Source of the DNA: JBJHDF01 sp050486405
GTDB lineage: Bacteria; Pseudomonadota; Gammaproteobacteria; Pseudomonadales; Cellvibrionaceae
Direction: 5' to 3'
Assembly: GCA_050486405.1 (NCBI GenBank)
Contig: JBJHDF010000002.1
Coordinates: 62,001 to 126,000 of the forward strand
Length of the DNA stretch: 64,000 nucleotides
The notes beneath the pieces are model-generated. The model saw nothing but the letters and a program-made list of their open reading frames with translations. It did no database searches and was not told where the DNA came from. Shown piece by piece: positions 44,115 through 53,145 of the stretch (position 1 is the stretch's first letter; the number at the start of each line of letters is the position of its first letter). Made by a program: the position numbers and the translations under genes.

Positions 44115-45074
44115 ATGACCGGGCCAACCACCCGAGTGCTCGCCCTGCTGGAACTGCTGCAGGCGCGGGGCCGTCTGTCGGGCGCTGAAATCGCGGAGCG
44201 ACTGGGCGTCGACCGCCGCACCGTGCGCCGCTATATCGCGGTGCTGGAAGATCTGGGCATTCCGGTCACCACCGAGTTGGGGCGCTTTGGTGGCTATATG
44301 CTGGTGCCGGGTTTCAAATTGCCCCCGCTGATGTTTACCGAGTCGGAAGTCCGGGTCATCACCCTGGCGCTGCTGGCGGTCTGTGAGCACAATCTGGTGG
44401 AGGACAGCCTGGCGCTGGAGAGTGTGCAGGCCAAGCTGGAGCGCGTAATGCCAGGCCACCTGAAGGCCCAGGTTCAGGCGATCAGCAACAGTGTGCAACT
44501 GATACCTTCAACCCGGCCGTCCAGCCATCAGCAGCTATTGGTATTGACCCAGGCGACCCAGGCCTGTGAGGGCGTGAGCATGACCTACGGCTCGCCGCAG
44601 GGCGACACCATGCAGCGCCGTTTCGATCCCTACGGTTTGGTGTTTCGGACCGGCTATTGGTATGTGGGCGGGTACTGTCATTTGCGCCGGGATCTGCGCT
44701 CCTTTCGTCTGGATCGTCTGTCCGACATTGTCGGAGTGGGTGAACATTTTGTGCGGCCAGTCGGTTTCGACGCGGCCCGTCACCTGCAGGAGAGTCTGCA
44801 TCAATCCCAGCGCAGCTTCCCGGTCAGTGTTTTACTGCGGGCCGACCTGAATAGGGTAACGACCTATTTGACCACCGTGACCCAATGCACACTGGACATG
44901 GATGGCATGCTGGAACAGCAGGATGACGGGGTGTTGCTGACCACCAGCACCGACAGCTACTATTGGTTTGCCGGGTGGCTGGCGCAGTTGCCGTTCGACT
45001 TCAGTATCCGGTCACCGGACGAGCTGAAGGCGGCTTTGAACGATCATATACAGAGGCTGGCTGCGGCGATATAA
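44115..45074 (+). CDS. YafY-type HTH/WYL transcriptional regulator
   Basis: A 319-residue regulator with an N-terminal DeoR-type winged helix (TTRVLALLELLQARGRLSGA, then EIAERLGVDRRTVRRYIAVL), a middle linker, and a WYL domain around residues 145-210 (FDPYGLVFRTGYWYVGGYCH, LRRDLRSFRLDRLSDI), followed by a C-terminal extension typical of longer WYL proteins. It is a different branch from the regulator at 24996 (the only other one here). It is divergent from the GST gene and probably controls it through the palindrome at 44046. Confidence 0.92.
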   Translation: MTGPTTRVLALLELLQARGRLSGAEIAERLGVDRRTVRRYIAVLEDLGIPVTTELGRFGGYMLVPGFKLPPLMFTESEVRVITLALLAVCEHNLVEDSLALESVQAKLERVMPGHLKAQVQAISNSVQLIPSTRPSSHQQLLVLTQATQACEGVSMTYGSPQGDTMQRRFDPYGLVFRTGYWYVGGYCHLRRDLRSFRLDRLSDIVGVGEHFVRPVGFDAARHLQESLHQSQRSFPVSVLLRADLNRVTTYLTTVTQCTLDMDGMLEQQDDGVLLTTSTDSYYWFAGWLAQLPFDFSIRSPDELKAALNDHIQRLAAAI

Positions 45075-45089
45075 CAAAAGGGATTGAGT

Positions 45090-45887
45090 ATGTTGGGTCT
45101 GTTCAAAGCAAAACCTCTGCTTTCTGATGAAGATATCGAATTTCAGGTCGCGACCTTCAAGTGGCTTCTGAAGAACTTTGGCGGAAAGGATTTCTATGAA
45201 GATGCACACCTGGTTCTGCCCACCAGGACATACTTTCCGTCGAAGGTCGGGACAGCGCAAGAGGCCGCAGTGGAAACCTTCGAAGTAGTAAGGCAATACG
45301 CGGGACTGGAAGAGTGGCCCTGTAAGCTCGTTGCCCAGGACGAAGACATGGATATCCGTGTGGCACCGACCGTGGCCATCCAAAATGCGCCAAACAGCCC
45401 CAATGGCACATTCCAGATGGTGGATGACAGTGAAATCGTCATTACCTACAATCCGTCGCTGGTCGGAAATCCCACTCTACTGGTGGCAACATTTGCTCAC
45501 GAACTTTCGCATTATCTCACTGGATCTTGTCCGGAAAAGCCCCCTGGCGGCTGGGATAACTGGGAGTTTGCGACGGACATTACCGCCACCTTTCTGGGGT
45601 TTGGCATATTTATGGCGAACTCGGCTCTAAACTTTCGGCAGTTCACGGAAGTTGATTCTCAGGGGTGGCAGGTTAGTCGCAGCGGATATCTGACCGAGGC
45701 CGAGCATATATTTGCGCTGGCGATATTCCTGAGGCTAAAAAATATGAGTATGGAGGCCGCTTCACCTTATCTTAAGCGAAATCTGAGAAGCATGCTGAAA
45801 AGCGCTATGAATTACCTGGCAGATGTTGAGGTAATTGAGGAGTTGTCTTCTATCGACTACGCGCCAAGAACGGTTATAAATTCGTAA
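45090..45887 (+). CDS. Hypothetical protein with HExxH metalloprotease-like motif
   Basis: A 265-residue cytoplasmic protein starting at ATG 45090. It contains VATFAHELSHYLTG, with His137-Glu138-x-x-His141 as a zinc-binding HExxH helix, and then NWEFATDITATFLGFGIFMA, where Glu159 or Asp163 could be the third ligand. The C-terminal part (LTEAEHIFALAIFLRLKNMS) is helical. There is no signal peptide. The layout HELSH...E/D-x-x-TD...GFG resembles zincin-like proteins of unknown role. The next two genes follow closely on the same strand (12 bases, then a 1-base overlap). I do not recognise a named family. Confidence 0.75.
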   Translation: MLGLFKAKPLLSDEDIEFQVATFKWLLKNFGGKDFYEDAHLVLPTRTYFPSKVGTAQEAAVETFEVVRQYAGLEEWPCKLVAQDEDMDIRVAPTVAIQNAPNSPNGTFQMVDDSEIVITYNPSLVGNPTLLVATFAHELSHYLTGSCPEKPPGGWDNWEFATDITATFLGFGIFMANSALNFRQFTEVDSQGWQVSRSGYLTEAEHIFALAIFLRLKNMSMEAASPYLKRNLRSMLKSAMNYLADVEVIEELSSIDYAPRTVINS

Positions 45888-45899
45888 AGTGAGGGGTTA

Positions 45900-46277
45900 A
45901 TGGACAAATCGACTTTAGTAAGATGTTTGATAGTTAGCTTTCTGATTGCCGTGCCCGCCTCTTTTTTAACGGCGACGATGTATTCCGCCACCTTGCCAAG
46001 TGAGAATGTGATGGATCTCAGCTATCTGGACGCCGAAATAACCGGGGATATGTCGGAGGATGAGTTTTTCGAATACATACAAACAATCCCCTATCGAAGT
46101 TTAGCTGGCTTTGACAAGTTTCTATATTGGACAACTCATCCACAGGCGCTCTATTTTAAATTGATTTCCATGTTCAACTGGTTTGTTGGAGTCTTTGTGG
46201 CAACGATCGCGGTCAGCTATTGGAATTCAAGACATATGACCAGTCGATCAATTGCAGAAAAAATCCGGGAGGATTAA
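45900..46277 (+). CDS. Hypothetical membrane protein, two predicted helices
   Basis: A 125-residue protein with membrane helices near residues 7-27 (VRCLIVSFLIAVPASFLTAT) and 88-108 (LISMFNWFVGVFVATIAVSY), separated by an acidic extracytoplasmic loop DLSYLDAEITGDMSEDEFFE. It follows the HExxH gene by 12 bases and its TAA overlaps the ATG of the next gene (TAATG at 46275-46279). No family is recognised. The gene is AT-rich relative to the window. Confidence 0.65.
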   Translation: MDKSTLVRCLIVSFLIAVPASFLTATMYSATLPSENVMDLSYLDAEITGDMSEDEFFEYIQTIPYRSLAGFDKFLYWTTHPQALYFKLISMFNWFVGVFVATIAVSYWNSRHMTSRSIAEKIRED

Positions 46278-46840
46278 TGCAACCTCTTCGATACTCGATC
46301 AACGTCACCCTGGATGGGTGTTGCGATCACCTTGCGATTCCCGCTGATGAAGCCATGCATCAGTACCACACCGAACGTCTCGCGGCGGTTGATGCTTTGC
46401 TCTGCGGGCGCGTGATCTATGAAATGATGGAGCAGGCATGGCGGGAACCAGCGGAAACCGGGGTGATGGCGGACTGGATGGAGCCGTGGATGATGCCATT
46501 CGCCAAGATTATCCACAACGTAAGGAAATACGTCGTTTCGGATACGCTGGAGAGCGTCGATTGGAATGCAGAGCTAGTGCGCGGTAATCTGAAAAAGGCT
46601 GTTCAACAGATCAAGGTGAAGCCGGGCAGGGGTATACTTGTGGGCGGCGTAAGGCTCCCCCTGGCGTTGGCAGAGCTTGGCTTGATCGATGAGTACGAGT
46701 TCGTTGTTCATCCCAGATTGGCCGGACATGGTCCCGCATTGCTGTACGGCCTGTCGAAGCCCATTGACTTGAAACTCGTGGACCAGAAGGTAATTGGTTC
46801 CGGAGTATTGGCGCTGCGGTACGAGCCGAAAGCCTATTAG
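46277..46840 (+). CDS. Dihydrofolate reductase-like (RibD C-terminal domain) protein
   Basis: A 187-residue protein of the DHFR/RibD-C fold. The start ATG 46277 overlaps the preceding stop; a longer in-frame start would overlap that gene further. SINVTLDGCCDHLAIPADEA is the usual opening (most members read S-x-S-L-D-G), DALLCGRVIYEMM the second motif, KIIHNVRKYVVSDTL the third, and GILVGGVRLPLALAELGLID with EYEFVVHPRLAGHGPAL close the fold. Members are NAD(P)H-dependent reductases of unknown substrate, frequent in accessory regions. Confidence 0.87.
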   Translation: MQPLRYSINVTLDGCCDHLAIPADEAMHQYHTERLAAVDALLCGRVIYEMMEQAWREPAETGVMADWMEPWMMPFAKIIHNVRKYVVSDTLESVDWNAELVRGNLKKAVQQIKVKPGRGILVGGVRLPLALAELGLIDEYEFVVHPRLAGHGPALLYGLSKPIDLKLVDQKVIGSGVLALRYEPKAY

Positions 46841-46867
46841 CGTGAAAACAATGAGAACCGGGAATAC

Positions 46868-47320
46868 ATGATGAACCGAATATCCATATTGATCGCAGTG
46901 GCAGCTGTATCGAGCTTGAGTGCTTCCAGTGTTCACGCGGACCCCGCCACCGGTGCTGAGTCCTATCTGAAAACCTGCTTGCCGATAGAAACCGTGAGAG
47001 CGCTGACGGGCCTTGAGTTGACGTCAGCCTCACGCATGGAAAGCCCGCAGGTCAGTTGCAGTTACAGCGACAGCGAGCTGCTGGCGCAGCAGAGTCGGGT
47101 AACATACGGTCGTGACCCTGTCTATCGTCAGCCTTTCGGTGAAGACGATGTCACACAGGCCGTCGCGGGCCTGGGCCGGTTCGCCGAGTACGACAGTCAG
47201 TCCGCCCAGCTGTTTGTGAATGTGGGCAACGACGGCCTGGTTTTCTCTGGCCGCAAGGGCAGGGCTGATCTGCCGTTGGAGGCATTGAGGGCGCTTGCAG
47301 AAGAAGTGATGCAACGATAG
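46868..47320 (+). CDS. Hypothetical periplasmic protein
   Basis: A 150-residue protein with a Sec signal (ILIAVAAVSSLSASSVHA, cleavage after residue 24), then a mature part with ESYLKTCLPIETVRALTGLE and VSCSYSDSELL, two Cys that may pair, and DGLVFSGRKGRADLPLEALR. A second ATG is one codon downstream. The mature half looks like a small ligand-binding or inhibitor fold, but I do not recognise it. It stands 27 bases after the DHFR-like gene. Confidence 0.68.
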   Translation: MMNRISILIAVAAVSSLSASSVHADPATGAESYLKTCLPIETVRALTGLELTSASRMESPQVSCSYSDSELLAQQSRVTYGRDPVYRQPFGEDDVTQAVAGLGRFAEYDSQSAQLFVNVGNDGLVFSGRKGRADLPLEALRALAEEVMQR

Positions 47321-47397
47321 CCAATGTGAAGCTAACGCTTCCGGCCCGAATGTCACGCAGATTCCTGAGTCTTCCGTGGCTCGTGGCTTTTCAATCG

Positions 47398-47541
47398 CTA
47401 CAAATTCAACCCAAACAGCGAAATGACACCGACGGCTATCAGGTAGATGGCCACCACATAGTTGAGCAGCTTGGGTTGTACCAGGATGAGAATGCCGGCG
47501 ATGATGGACAGGATGGGGATCAGGTCGATATGCAGGGTCAT
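47398..47541 (-). CDS. DUF3096 small membrane protein
   Basis: A 47-residue frame on the minus strand, started by ATG 47541 with GGAG seven bases upstream. It begins MTLHIDLIPILSIIAGILIL and continues VQPKLLNYVVAIYLIAVGVI, then SLFGLNL, which is the DUF3096 pattern: two membrane-spanning segments with PxLLNYxVAIYLI between. Function unknown. It diverges from the Mrp antiporter operon. Confidence 0.85.
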   Translation of the reverse strand: MTLHIDLIPILSIIAGILILVQPKLLNYVVAIYLIAVGVISLFGLNL

Positions 47542-47689
47542 GGTAGTCTCCGCTGTTGTTTTCGGTATTGTGCAGCGATTTTCGTGTCCGGTGCAATCGT
47601 TGTTTCAGTATCTGGTCAGGTTGGCATCCGGTTGTCAATGTTCTGGGTTCTACCTCTGCCGGATCATGGAGATATGACCCAGGGTGCTC

Positions 47690-47695
47690 TATAAT
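47690..47695 (+). promoter_or_regulatory. Candidate -10 box for the Mrp antiporter operon
   Basis: A perfect TATAAT 47 bases before the first gene's ATG. No good -35 sequence is found at 16-18 bases upstream, so this promoter would need an activator or is weak. Confidence 0.4.
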
Positions 47696-47742
47696 CCGCG
47701 GCCGTTGACGCTATCCTGTCTCTGGTCCTCGGGAACCTCCTG

Positions 47743-50520
47743 ATGCTGCTCATCCTGATGGTCTTGCTGCCCTTTTTCGGCAGCCTGTTACCCATAAGCT
47801 TTGGCCGCAGTCGTGCCGCCAGCGCCTGGTTGACGGCCCTGACGCCGGCTCTGGGGTTGCTGTTGCTGCTGTATCTGGCGCCCGGTGTGTTCGCTGGCGA
47901 GGTGCTGCAGGTGCGCTGGGACTGGATCCCGGCCCTGGGCCTGAGTATCGCCTTTCGCCTGGACGGCCTGTCCCTGCTGTTTTCCCTGTTGATTCTGGCC
48001 ATTGGTCTGCTGGTGATTCTTTACGGCGCCTATTATCTGTCCAGCAAGGACTCCCATCGCCGCTTTTTCTTTTTTCTGCTGCTCTTTATGGGCGCCATGC
48101 TGGGCGTGGTCACCTCCGACAACCTGCTGTTTCTGGTGGTTTTCTGGGAGCTGACCAGCCTCAGTTCGTTCTTGCTGATCGGCTTCTGGGGTCACCGCCA
48201 GGACGCCCGCCGGGGGGCGCGCATGGCACTGACCGTGACTGGCGGCGGCGGCCTGGCGCTGCTGGCCGGCGTGATGCTGCTGGGCCATGTGGTGGGCTCG
48301 TTTGAGTTGAGTGACGTGCTGGCGGCGGGTGAGCAGATTCGTGCGCACAGCTATTATCCCTGGATTCTCACGCTGATACTGCTGGGCGTTTTTACCAAGT
48401 CTGCCCAGTTTCCGTTTCACTTCTGGCTGCCTCACGCCATGTCGGCGCCGACGCCGGTGTCGGCCTATCTGCACTCGGCCACCATGGTCAAGGCCGGGGT
48501 CTTCCTGCTGGCTCGGCTTTACCCGGCTCTGTCCGGCAGTGATCTGTGGTTTGTGATGGTGTCGGTGGTGGGTCTGTCCACCATGACGCTGGGCGCGGTG
48601 GTGGCGCTGTTCAAACACGACCTGAAAGGCCTGCTGGCCTATTCCACCATCAGCCACCTCGGGCTGATCACGCTGTTGTTCGGGCTGGATACGCAACTGG
48701 CAGTGGTGGCGGCGCTGTTTCATATCGTCAATCACGCCACGTTCAAGGCATCGCTGTTTATGGCGGCGGGCATAGTTGATCACGAAACCGGTACGCGGGA
48801 TATTCGCCTGCTGACCGGTCTGCGCCACTACATGCCTATCACCGCCGCGCTGGGTTTGATCGCGGCGGCGTCCATGGCCGGCGTGCCCCTGATGAACGGC
48901 TTTCTCAGTACCGAAATGTTTCTCAGCGAATCCCTGCAACAGAATGTACTGGGTCGCTGGAGCTGGTTGATTCCCCTCATTGCCGTGTTCGCCAAGATAT
49001 TCTCCGTGGCCTATGCCCTGCGTTTCATTCACAGCGTGTTCTTTGGACCCAAACCCGAAGGCCTGCCGAAGGCGCCCCACGAAGCGCCGTTTTTTATGCG
49101 CGCGCCAGTGGTGATTCTGGTGTTGCTGTGTCTGGCGGTGGGTGTGTTGCCGGCGCTGACGGTGGGGCCCCTGTTGGCGATCGCCGCCACCGACACCACC
49201 CTGATGCCCCTGCCGGATTACACCCTGGAGATTTGGCACGGGTTCAACCTGCCGTTGCTGATGAGTATTGCGGCCATGGTGCTCGGCGTACTGGTGTATA
49301 TCAAGCGGCAGGCGCTGCTGGCGCTGTGGGACCGTCTGCCACCGCTGAGTGCGCCCACCGTGTTCGAGCACATACTGCACGACTGGCTGGTGATGGGTTC
49401 GCGCCGCATAACCCGCACGCTGGAGAGCGGCCATCCCCAGAGTTACCTGTTGCTGCTGTTTGTTGTCACCATCGGATTGGCCGGTGCGGCACTGGTTTCG
49501 CTGCCGAACTGGCAGGGTGCGCTGGCGTTGACGCCGGTGGACTTTCCCTCTCTGGCCATTGCCGCCACCATGATAGTGGCCGCTCTCTGCACGGCGCTGA
49601 TGCACCGCCAGCGGCTGTCGGCGCTGTTGTTCCTCAGCGTGGTGGGTCTGGGCGTGGCGCTGGTGTTCGCCCGTTTCTCGGCGCCGGATCTGGCGCTGAC
49701 GCAACTGTCGGTGGAAGTGGTGAGCATCATTCTGCTGCTGCTGATTCTGTTTCTGCTGCCCATGCAGAACCCCCGGGATTCCAGTTATCGCCGCCTGTGG
49801 CGGGACGCCGTCGTGGCCGGGGTGGGCGGTTTGGGGCTGGGTGCGCTGACCTTTGCCATTCTCACCCGCCCGGCGGACTCCATTTCAGCGTTTTTCCTGG
49901 CCGAAAGTGTGGCCGGCGGCGGTGGCACCAACGTGGTCAACGTGGTGTTGGTGGATTTTCGCGGTTTTGACACCTTTGGTGAAATCACTGTACTGGCCAT
50001 TGCCGCCATTGGCATCTTCGGTTTGCTCGACGGCATGCGGGTGCTGGATCCCTGGCAGAGCAGCAATCGCCATATCGCCCGGGACCGCTACCCCATGCTG
50101 CTGTCGGTGTTGGCCATGCCGCTGTTGCCCCTGGCGCTGATGGTGTCCATCTATATTTTCCTGCGCGGACACAATCTGCCCGGTGGTGGCTTTATCGCCG
50201 GCCTGATTACGGCGGTGGCGGTGATTCTGCAGTACTTTGCAAACGGACTGCAGTGGACCAACCGCCGCTTCAACGATAACTTCCATCCCTGGGTGGCCTG
50301 TGGTGTGCTGATTGCGGCGCTGACAGCGGTGGGCAGCCTGTATTTCAATCTGCCGCTACTGACGTCCGCGCACGACTATCTGCATATTCCCCTGCTGGGC
50401 GACGTGCACCTGGCCACCGCCATGCTGTTCGATATCGGCGTCTATCTGACGGTGGTGGGGGCAACGCTGTTGATTCTGGAAAACCTGGGCAAACTCGAAC
50501 CCTACGGCGGAGAAGCCTAG
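47743..50520 (+). CDS. mnhA: Mrp Na+/H+ antiporter fused subunits A and B
   Basis: The large subunit of a Mrp/Mnh/Pha-type multisubunit monovalent cation/proton antiporter, 925 residues. The MnhA/NuoL-like part (about 1-770) has the proton-channel motifs SAPTPVSAYLHSATMVKAG and HIVNHATFKASLFMAAGIVD, FLLIGFWGHRQDARRGAR, and the C-terminal MnhA extension. From about residue 780 the sequence is MnhB (MLLSVLAMPLLPLALMVSIY, FLRGHNLPGGGFIAGLI), so A and B are one polypeptide, as in group 2 (Pha1-type) systems. The complex uses proton motive force to expel Na+ or K+. The next gene begins one base after the stop. Confidence 0.95.
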   Translation: MLLILMVLLPFFGSLLPISFGRSRAASAWLTALTPALGLLLLLYLAPGVFAGEVLQVRWDWIPALGLSIAFRLDGLSLLFSLLILAIGLLVILYGAYYLSSKDSHRRFFFFLLLFMGAMLGVVTSDNLLFLVVFWELTSLSSFLLIGFWGHRQDARRGARMALTVTGGGGLALLAGVMLLGHVVGSFELSDVLAAGEQIRAHSYYPWILTLILLGVFTKSAQFPFHFWLPHAMSAPTPVSAYLHSATMVKAGVFLLARLYPALSGSDLWFVMVSVVGLSTMTLGAVVALFKHDLKGLLAYSTISHLGLITLLFGLDTQLAVVAALFHIVNHATFKASLFMAAGIVDHETGTRDIRLLTGLRHYMPITAALGLIAAASMAGVPLMNGFLSTEMFLSESLQQNVLGRWSWLIPLIAVFAKIFSVAYALRFIHSVFFGPKPEGLPKAPHEAPFFMRAPVVILVLLCLAVGVLPALTVGPLLAIAATDTTLMPLPDYTLEIWHGFNLPLLMSIAAMVLGVLVYIKRQALLALWDRLPPLSAPTVFEHILHDWLVMGSRRITRTLESGHPQSYLLLLFVVTIGLAGAALVSLPNWQGALALTPVDFPSLAIAATMIVAALCTALMHRQRLSALLFLSVVGLGVALVFARFSAPDLALTQLSVEVVSIILLLLILFLLPMQNPRDSSYRRLWRDAVVAGVGGLGLGALTFAILTRPADSISAFFLAESVAGGGGTNVVNVVLVDFRGFDTFGEITVLAIAAIGIFGLLDGMRVLDPWQSSNRHIARDRYPMLLSVLAMPLLPLALMVSIYIFLRGHNLPGGGFIAGLITAVAVILQYFANGLQWTNRRFNDNFHPWVACGVLIAALTAVGSLYFNLPLLTSAHDYLHIPLLGDVHLATAMLFDIGVYLTVVGATLLILENLGKLEPYGGEA

Positions 50521-50865
50521 ATGGAAATTCTCTACGCACTGGTGGTGGCCGTACTGACCGGTAGTGGTATCTACCTGACGCTGCGCGCTCGCACCTTTCC
50601 TGTGGTGATGGGGCTGTTGCTGCTGTCCTACGGTGTGAATCTGTTTCTGGTGGCCATGGGTCGTTTGCGCACCGGTATGCCGGCCATCATCGAAGAGGGC
50701 GGGCAGTACACGGACCCCTTGCCCCAGGCGCTGGTACTGACCGCCATTGTCATCGGTTTTGCCATGATTTCCTTTATCACCGTGCTGGCCCTGCGCGCCC
50801 GGGGTGAGCTGGGCAACGATCACGTGGACGGTCGCGAAGGCGAAGAGCGGGAGCCCGGCCGATGA
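50521..50865 (+). CDS. mnhC: Mrp antiporter subunit C (NuoK-like)
   Basis: A 114-residue NuoK-like subunit with three membrane helices: ILYALVVAVLTGSGIYLTLR, FPVVMGLLLLSYGVNLFLVA and QALVLTAIVIGFAMISFITV. The MGRLRTGMPAI loop and the glutamate-poor second helix are typical of MnhC. It starts directly after mnhAB and its TGA overlaps the mnhD ATG by four bases. Confidence 0.94.
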   Translation: MEILYALVVAVLTGSGIYLTLRARTFPVVMGLLLLSYGVNLFLVAMGRLRTGMPAIIEEGGQYTDPLPQALVLTAIVIGFAMISFITVLALRARGELGNDHVDGREGEEREPGR

Positions 50866-52370
50866 TGCAGCACTGGATCATCTTGCCGATCATGTTGCCC
50901 TTGATCACCGGGGTCATACTGATTTTTATGGCGCGGGCCAGTCTCGATGCCAAGCGGGCGGTGAGCATTGTCTCCGCCCTGCTGTCGCTGCCGGTGATGC
51001 TGGTGTTGGTGAGTCAGGCAGGTTCCGGCGAGCATCAGGTGTACGCGTTGGGCAACTGGATGCCGCCGTTCGGCATTGTGCTGGTGCTGGATCGGTTGGC
51101 GGCCATGCTGTTGATGTTGTCCGCGGTGCTGGCACTGCCGGCGCTGCTCTACGGCATTCGCAGCGACGACAAGGGCGGCGGCAATTATCACCCGCTGTTT
51201 CACTTTCAGTTGATGGGTTTGCAGGGCGCCTTTCTCACTGGCGATCTGTTCAACCTGTTTGTGTTTTTCGAAATCACCCTGATCTCTTCCTACGGTCTGC
51301 TGATGCACGGCGCCGGCGCCGACCGCACCCGTGCCAGCCTGCACTATGTGATTCTCAATCTCACCGGCTCGGCGCTGTTTCTGGTGGGCGTGGGCGCGCT
51401 TTATGGCGTGCTGGGCACACTGAACATGGCGGATCTGGCGGTGCGCATTGCCCAGGTGTCGCCGGACGACGCACCCATTGTGCAGGCCGCCGGCCTGATT
51501 CTGCTGGTGGTGTTCGGCCTCAAGGCCGCCATGCTGCCGCTGTACTTCTGGTTGCCCAACGCCTACAGTTCCGCCAGCCCTTCGGTGGCTTCCCTGTTTG
51601 CCATCATGACCAAGCTGGGGGTCTATTCCATCCTGCGGGTGCACGGGCTGCTGTTTGGTCCGGAAGCCGGCGAGCTGGCGTCAGCCATTGCGCCCTGGCT
51701 TTGGCCCATTGCCATTCTGACTATCGTCTTTGGCGCTATCGGCGTACTCGGTGCGCGTACCCTGAAAAGGGTGGTGTCCTACATGGTAATTGTTTCCGTG
51801 GGTACGCTGCTGTCGGTGATCGCGACGGAGGACATCGATACCTTGACCGGTGGTCTATATTATCTGGTGCACTCCACGCTGATCACAGCCGCGCTGTTTC
51901 TGCTGGCGGACATTGTCAGTATCCAGAGGGGGCAGGTCAGAGACCAGTTGATTCCCAGTTGCCGCATGGTGCAACCGAGACTGTTGGGTGCGTTGTTTTT
52001 CCTCGGCGCCATCAGCGTGGTGGGCTTGCCGCCGCTGTCCGGCTTTGTCAGCAAGGCCATGATTCTGCAGGGCTCAACCGGTAGTGCTTTTGCTCCCGTG
52101 CTCTGGGCAGTTCTGCTTGCCGCCGGACTGGTGGCGCTGGTCAGTACCAGCCGTGCCGGCAGCACCCTGTTCTGGCGCTGCACCGACGAAGCGCCGCAAA
52201 GCCGTCGGGCGGACAAAACAAAGTTGATCGTTACTATTCTGCTGCTGTTGCTCAGTCCGCTGATTACCATCTACGCCGAACCCTTGCTGGCCTATTGCCG
52301 GGCGACAGCGGAACAGCTTGTTGACACCCGCGCCTATATTGACGCGGTTCTGCCGGGGAGGCTCCGATGA
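50862..52370 (+). CDS. mnhD: Mrp antiporter subunit D (NuoM/N-like)
   Basis: A 502-residue polytopic subunit of the complex-I-like proton channel family, with about 14 helices. LTGDLFNLFVFFEITLISSY carries the key membrane glutamate, FGLKAAMLPLYFWLPNAYSS (SASPSVASLFAIMTKLGVYS follows) is the conserved TM7-8 region with Lys, and YYLVHSTLITAALFLLADIV the later His-containing helix. It forms the second antiporter-like module beside MnhA. The gene overlaps mnhC and mnhE by four bases each. Confidence 0.95.
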   Translation: MMQHWIILPIMLPLITGVILIFMARASLDAKRAVSIVSALLSLPVMLVLVSQAGSGEHQVYALGNWMPPFGIVLVLDRLAAMLLMLSAVLALPALLYGIRSDDKGGGNYHPLFHFQLMGLQGAFLTGDLFNLFVFFEITLISSYGLLMHGAGADRTRASLHYVILNLTGSALFLVGVGALYGVLGTLNMADLAVRIAQVSPDDAPIVQAAGLILLVVFGLKAAMLPLYFWLPNAYSSASPSVASLFAIMTKLGVYSILRVHGLLFGPEAGELASAIAPWLWPIAILTIVFGAIGVLGARTLKRVVSYMVIVSVGTLLSVIATEDIDTLTGGLYYLVHSTLITAALFLLADIVSIQRGQVRDQLIPSCRMVQPRLLGALFFLGAISVVGLPPLSGFVSKAMILQGSTGSAFAPVLWAVLLAAGLVALVSTSRAGSTLFWRCTDEAPQSRRADKTKLIVTILLLLLSPLITIYAEPLLAYCRATAEQLVDTRAYIDAVLPGRLR

Positions 52371-52864
52371 CAACCGACGTTCGGCGCAAGCTTCTGCCAC
52401 ACCCGTTGGTCAGCCTGGTGCTGGTTGCCGTCTGGCTGATTCTGCACAAGAGTCTGGAGCCGGGGCATCTGCTGGTGGCGGTACTGCTGGGCTGGTTTCT
52501 GCCCTGGATTTCCCAGACCTTCTGGGTCTATCCGGTGCATATTCGTCGCTGGGGACCATTGGTGCGCTACGCCTTTGTGGTGCTCTGGGATATCACCGTT
52601 TCCAATATTGTGACGGCGCGGCTGGTGTTGGGCTCCATGAAGAAACTGCAGCCGGCATTTTTTGAGCTGCCGCTGGATATCGACAACCCCATTGCCATCA
52701 CCGTGCTGGCCAATACCATCACTCTGACGCCGGGCACTGTCAGCGCCGATATAGCGCCGGATCGAAAGAGCATTCTCATTCACGGCCTGCACGTTCCCGA
52801 TGTGGAGGCGACCATTGCCCAGATCAAGGCGCGCTACGAAGCCCCCCTGAAGGAGATATTCTGA
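52367..52864 (+). CDS. mnhE: Mrp antiporter subunit E
   Basis: A 165-residue subunit. Two or three N-terminal membrane helices (LVSLVLVAVWLILHKSLEPG, HLLVAVLLGWFLPWISQTFW) are followed by the MnhE cytoplasmic domain with VLWDITVSNIVTARLVLG, LPLDIDNPIAITVLANTITL, TPGTVSADI and SILIHGLHVPD. MnhE is needed for complex assembly. It overlaps mnhD by four bases and mnhF by one (TGATG). Confidence 0.94.
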   Translation: MTTDVRRKLLPHPLVSLVLVAVWLILHKSLEPGHLLVAVLLGWFLPWISQTFWVYPVHIRRWGPLVRYAFVVLWDITVSNIVTARLVLGSMKKLQPAFFELPLDIDNPIAITVLANTITLTPGTVSADIAPDRKSILIHGLHVPDVEATIAQIKARYEAPLKEIF

Positions 52865-53133
52865 TGCTGGATATCGTCATTCCACTGTCGCTGGCCATTT
52901 ACGCTCTGTCGTCGCTGTTGACGCTGTATCGCATGGTGGTCGGCCCCAATGTGCCGGATCGTATTTTGAGCCTGGATGCGCTGTATGTGAACGCCATTGC
53001 CCTGATCATTCTGTTTGGTGTCTATCTGGGCTCCACGGCGTTTTTCGAGGCCGCCCTGCTGATCGCCATGATGGGGTTTGTCGGCACAGCGGCGGTGTGC
53101 AAATACATTCTGCGCGGCAATATCATCGAGTAG
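52864..53133 (+). CDS. mnhF: Mrp antiporter subunit F
   Basis: An 89-residue subunit with three helices: VIPLSLAIYALSSLLTLYRM, LYVNAIALIILFGVYLGS and AALLIAMMGFVGTAAVCKYI. The signature GPNVPDRILSLDALYVNAIA is the MnhF family motif. It overlaps mnhE and is followed by mnhG after 12 bases. Confidence 0.94.
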   Translation: MLDIVIPLSLAIYALSSLLTLYRMVVGPNVPDRILSLDALYVNAIALIILFGVYLGSTAFFEAALLIAMMGFVGTAAVCKYILRGNIIE

Positions 53134-53145
53134 GCGGAGACTGCC

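Noticed and set aside
40180..47700. An integrated phage or genomic island with defined ends
   Set aside because: No tRNA, integrase, transposase or direct repeat at the edges was visible, so only a hotspot is claimed.
47788..49704. A 638-codon frame on the minus strand
   Set aside because: It is the His/Gln/Arg-rich antisense shadow of mnhA, typical of GC-rich membrane-protein genes, with no recognisable domain.
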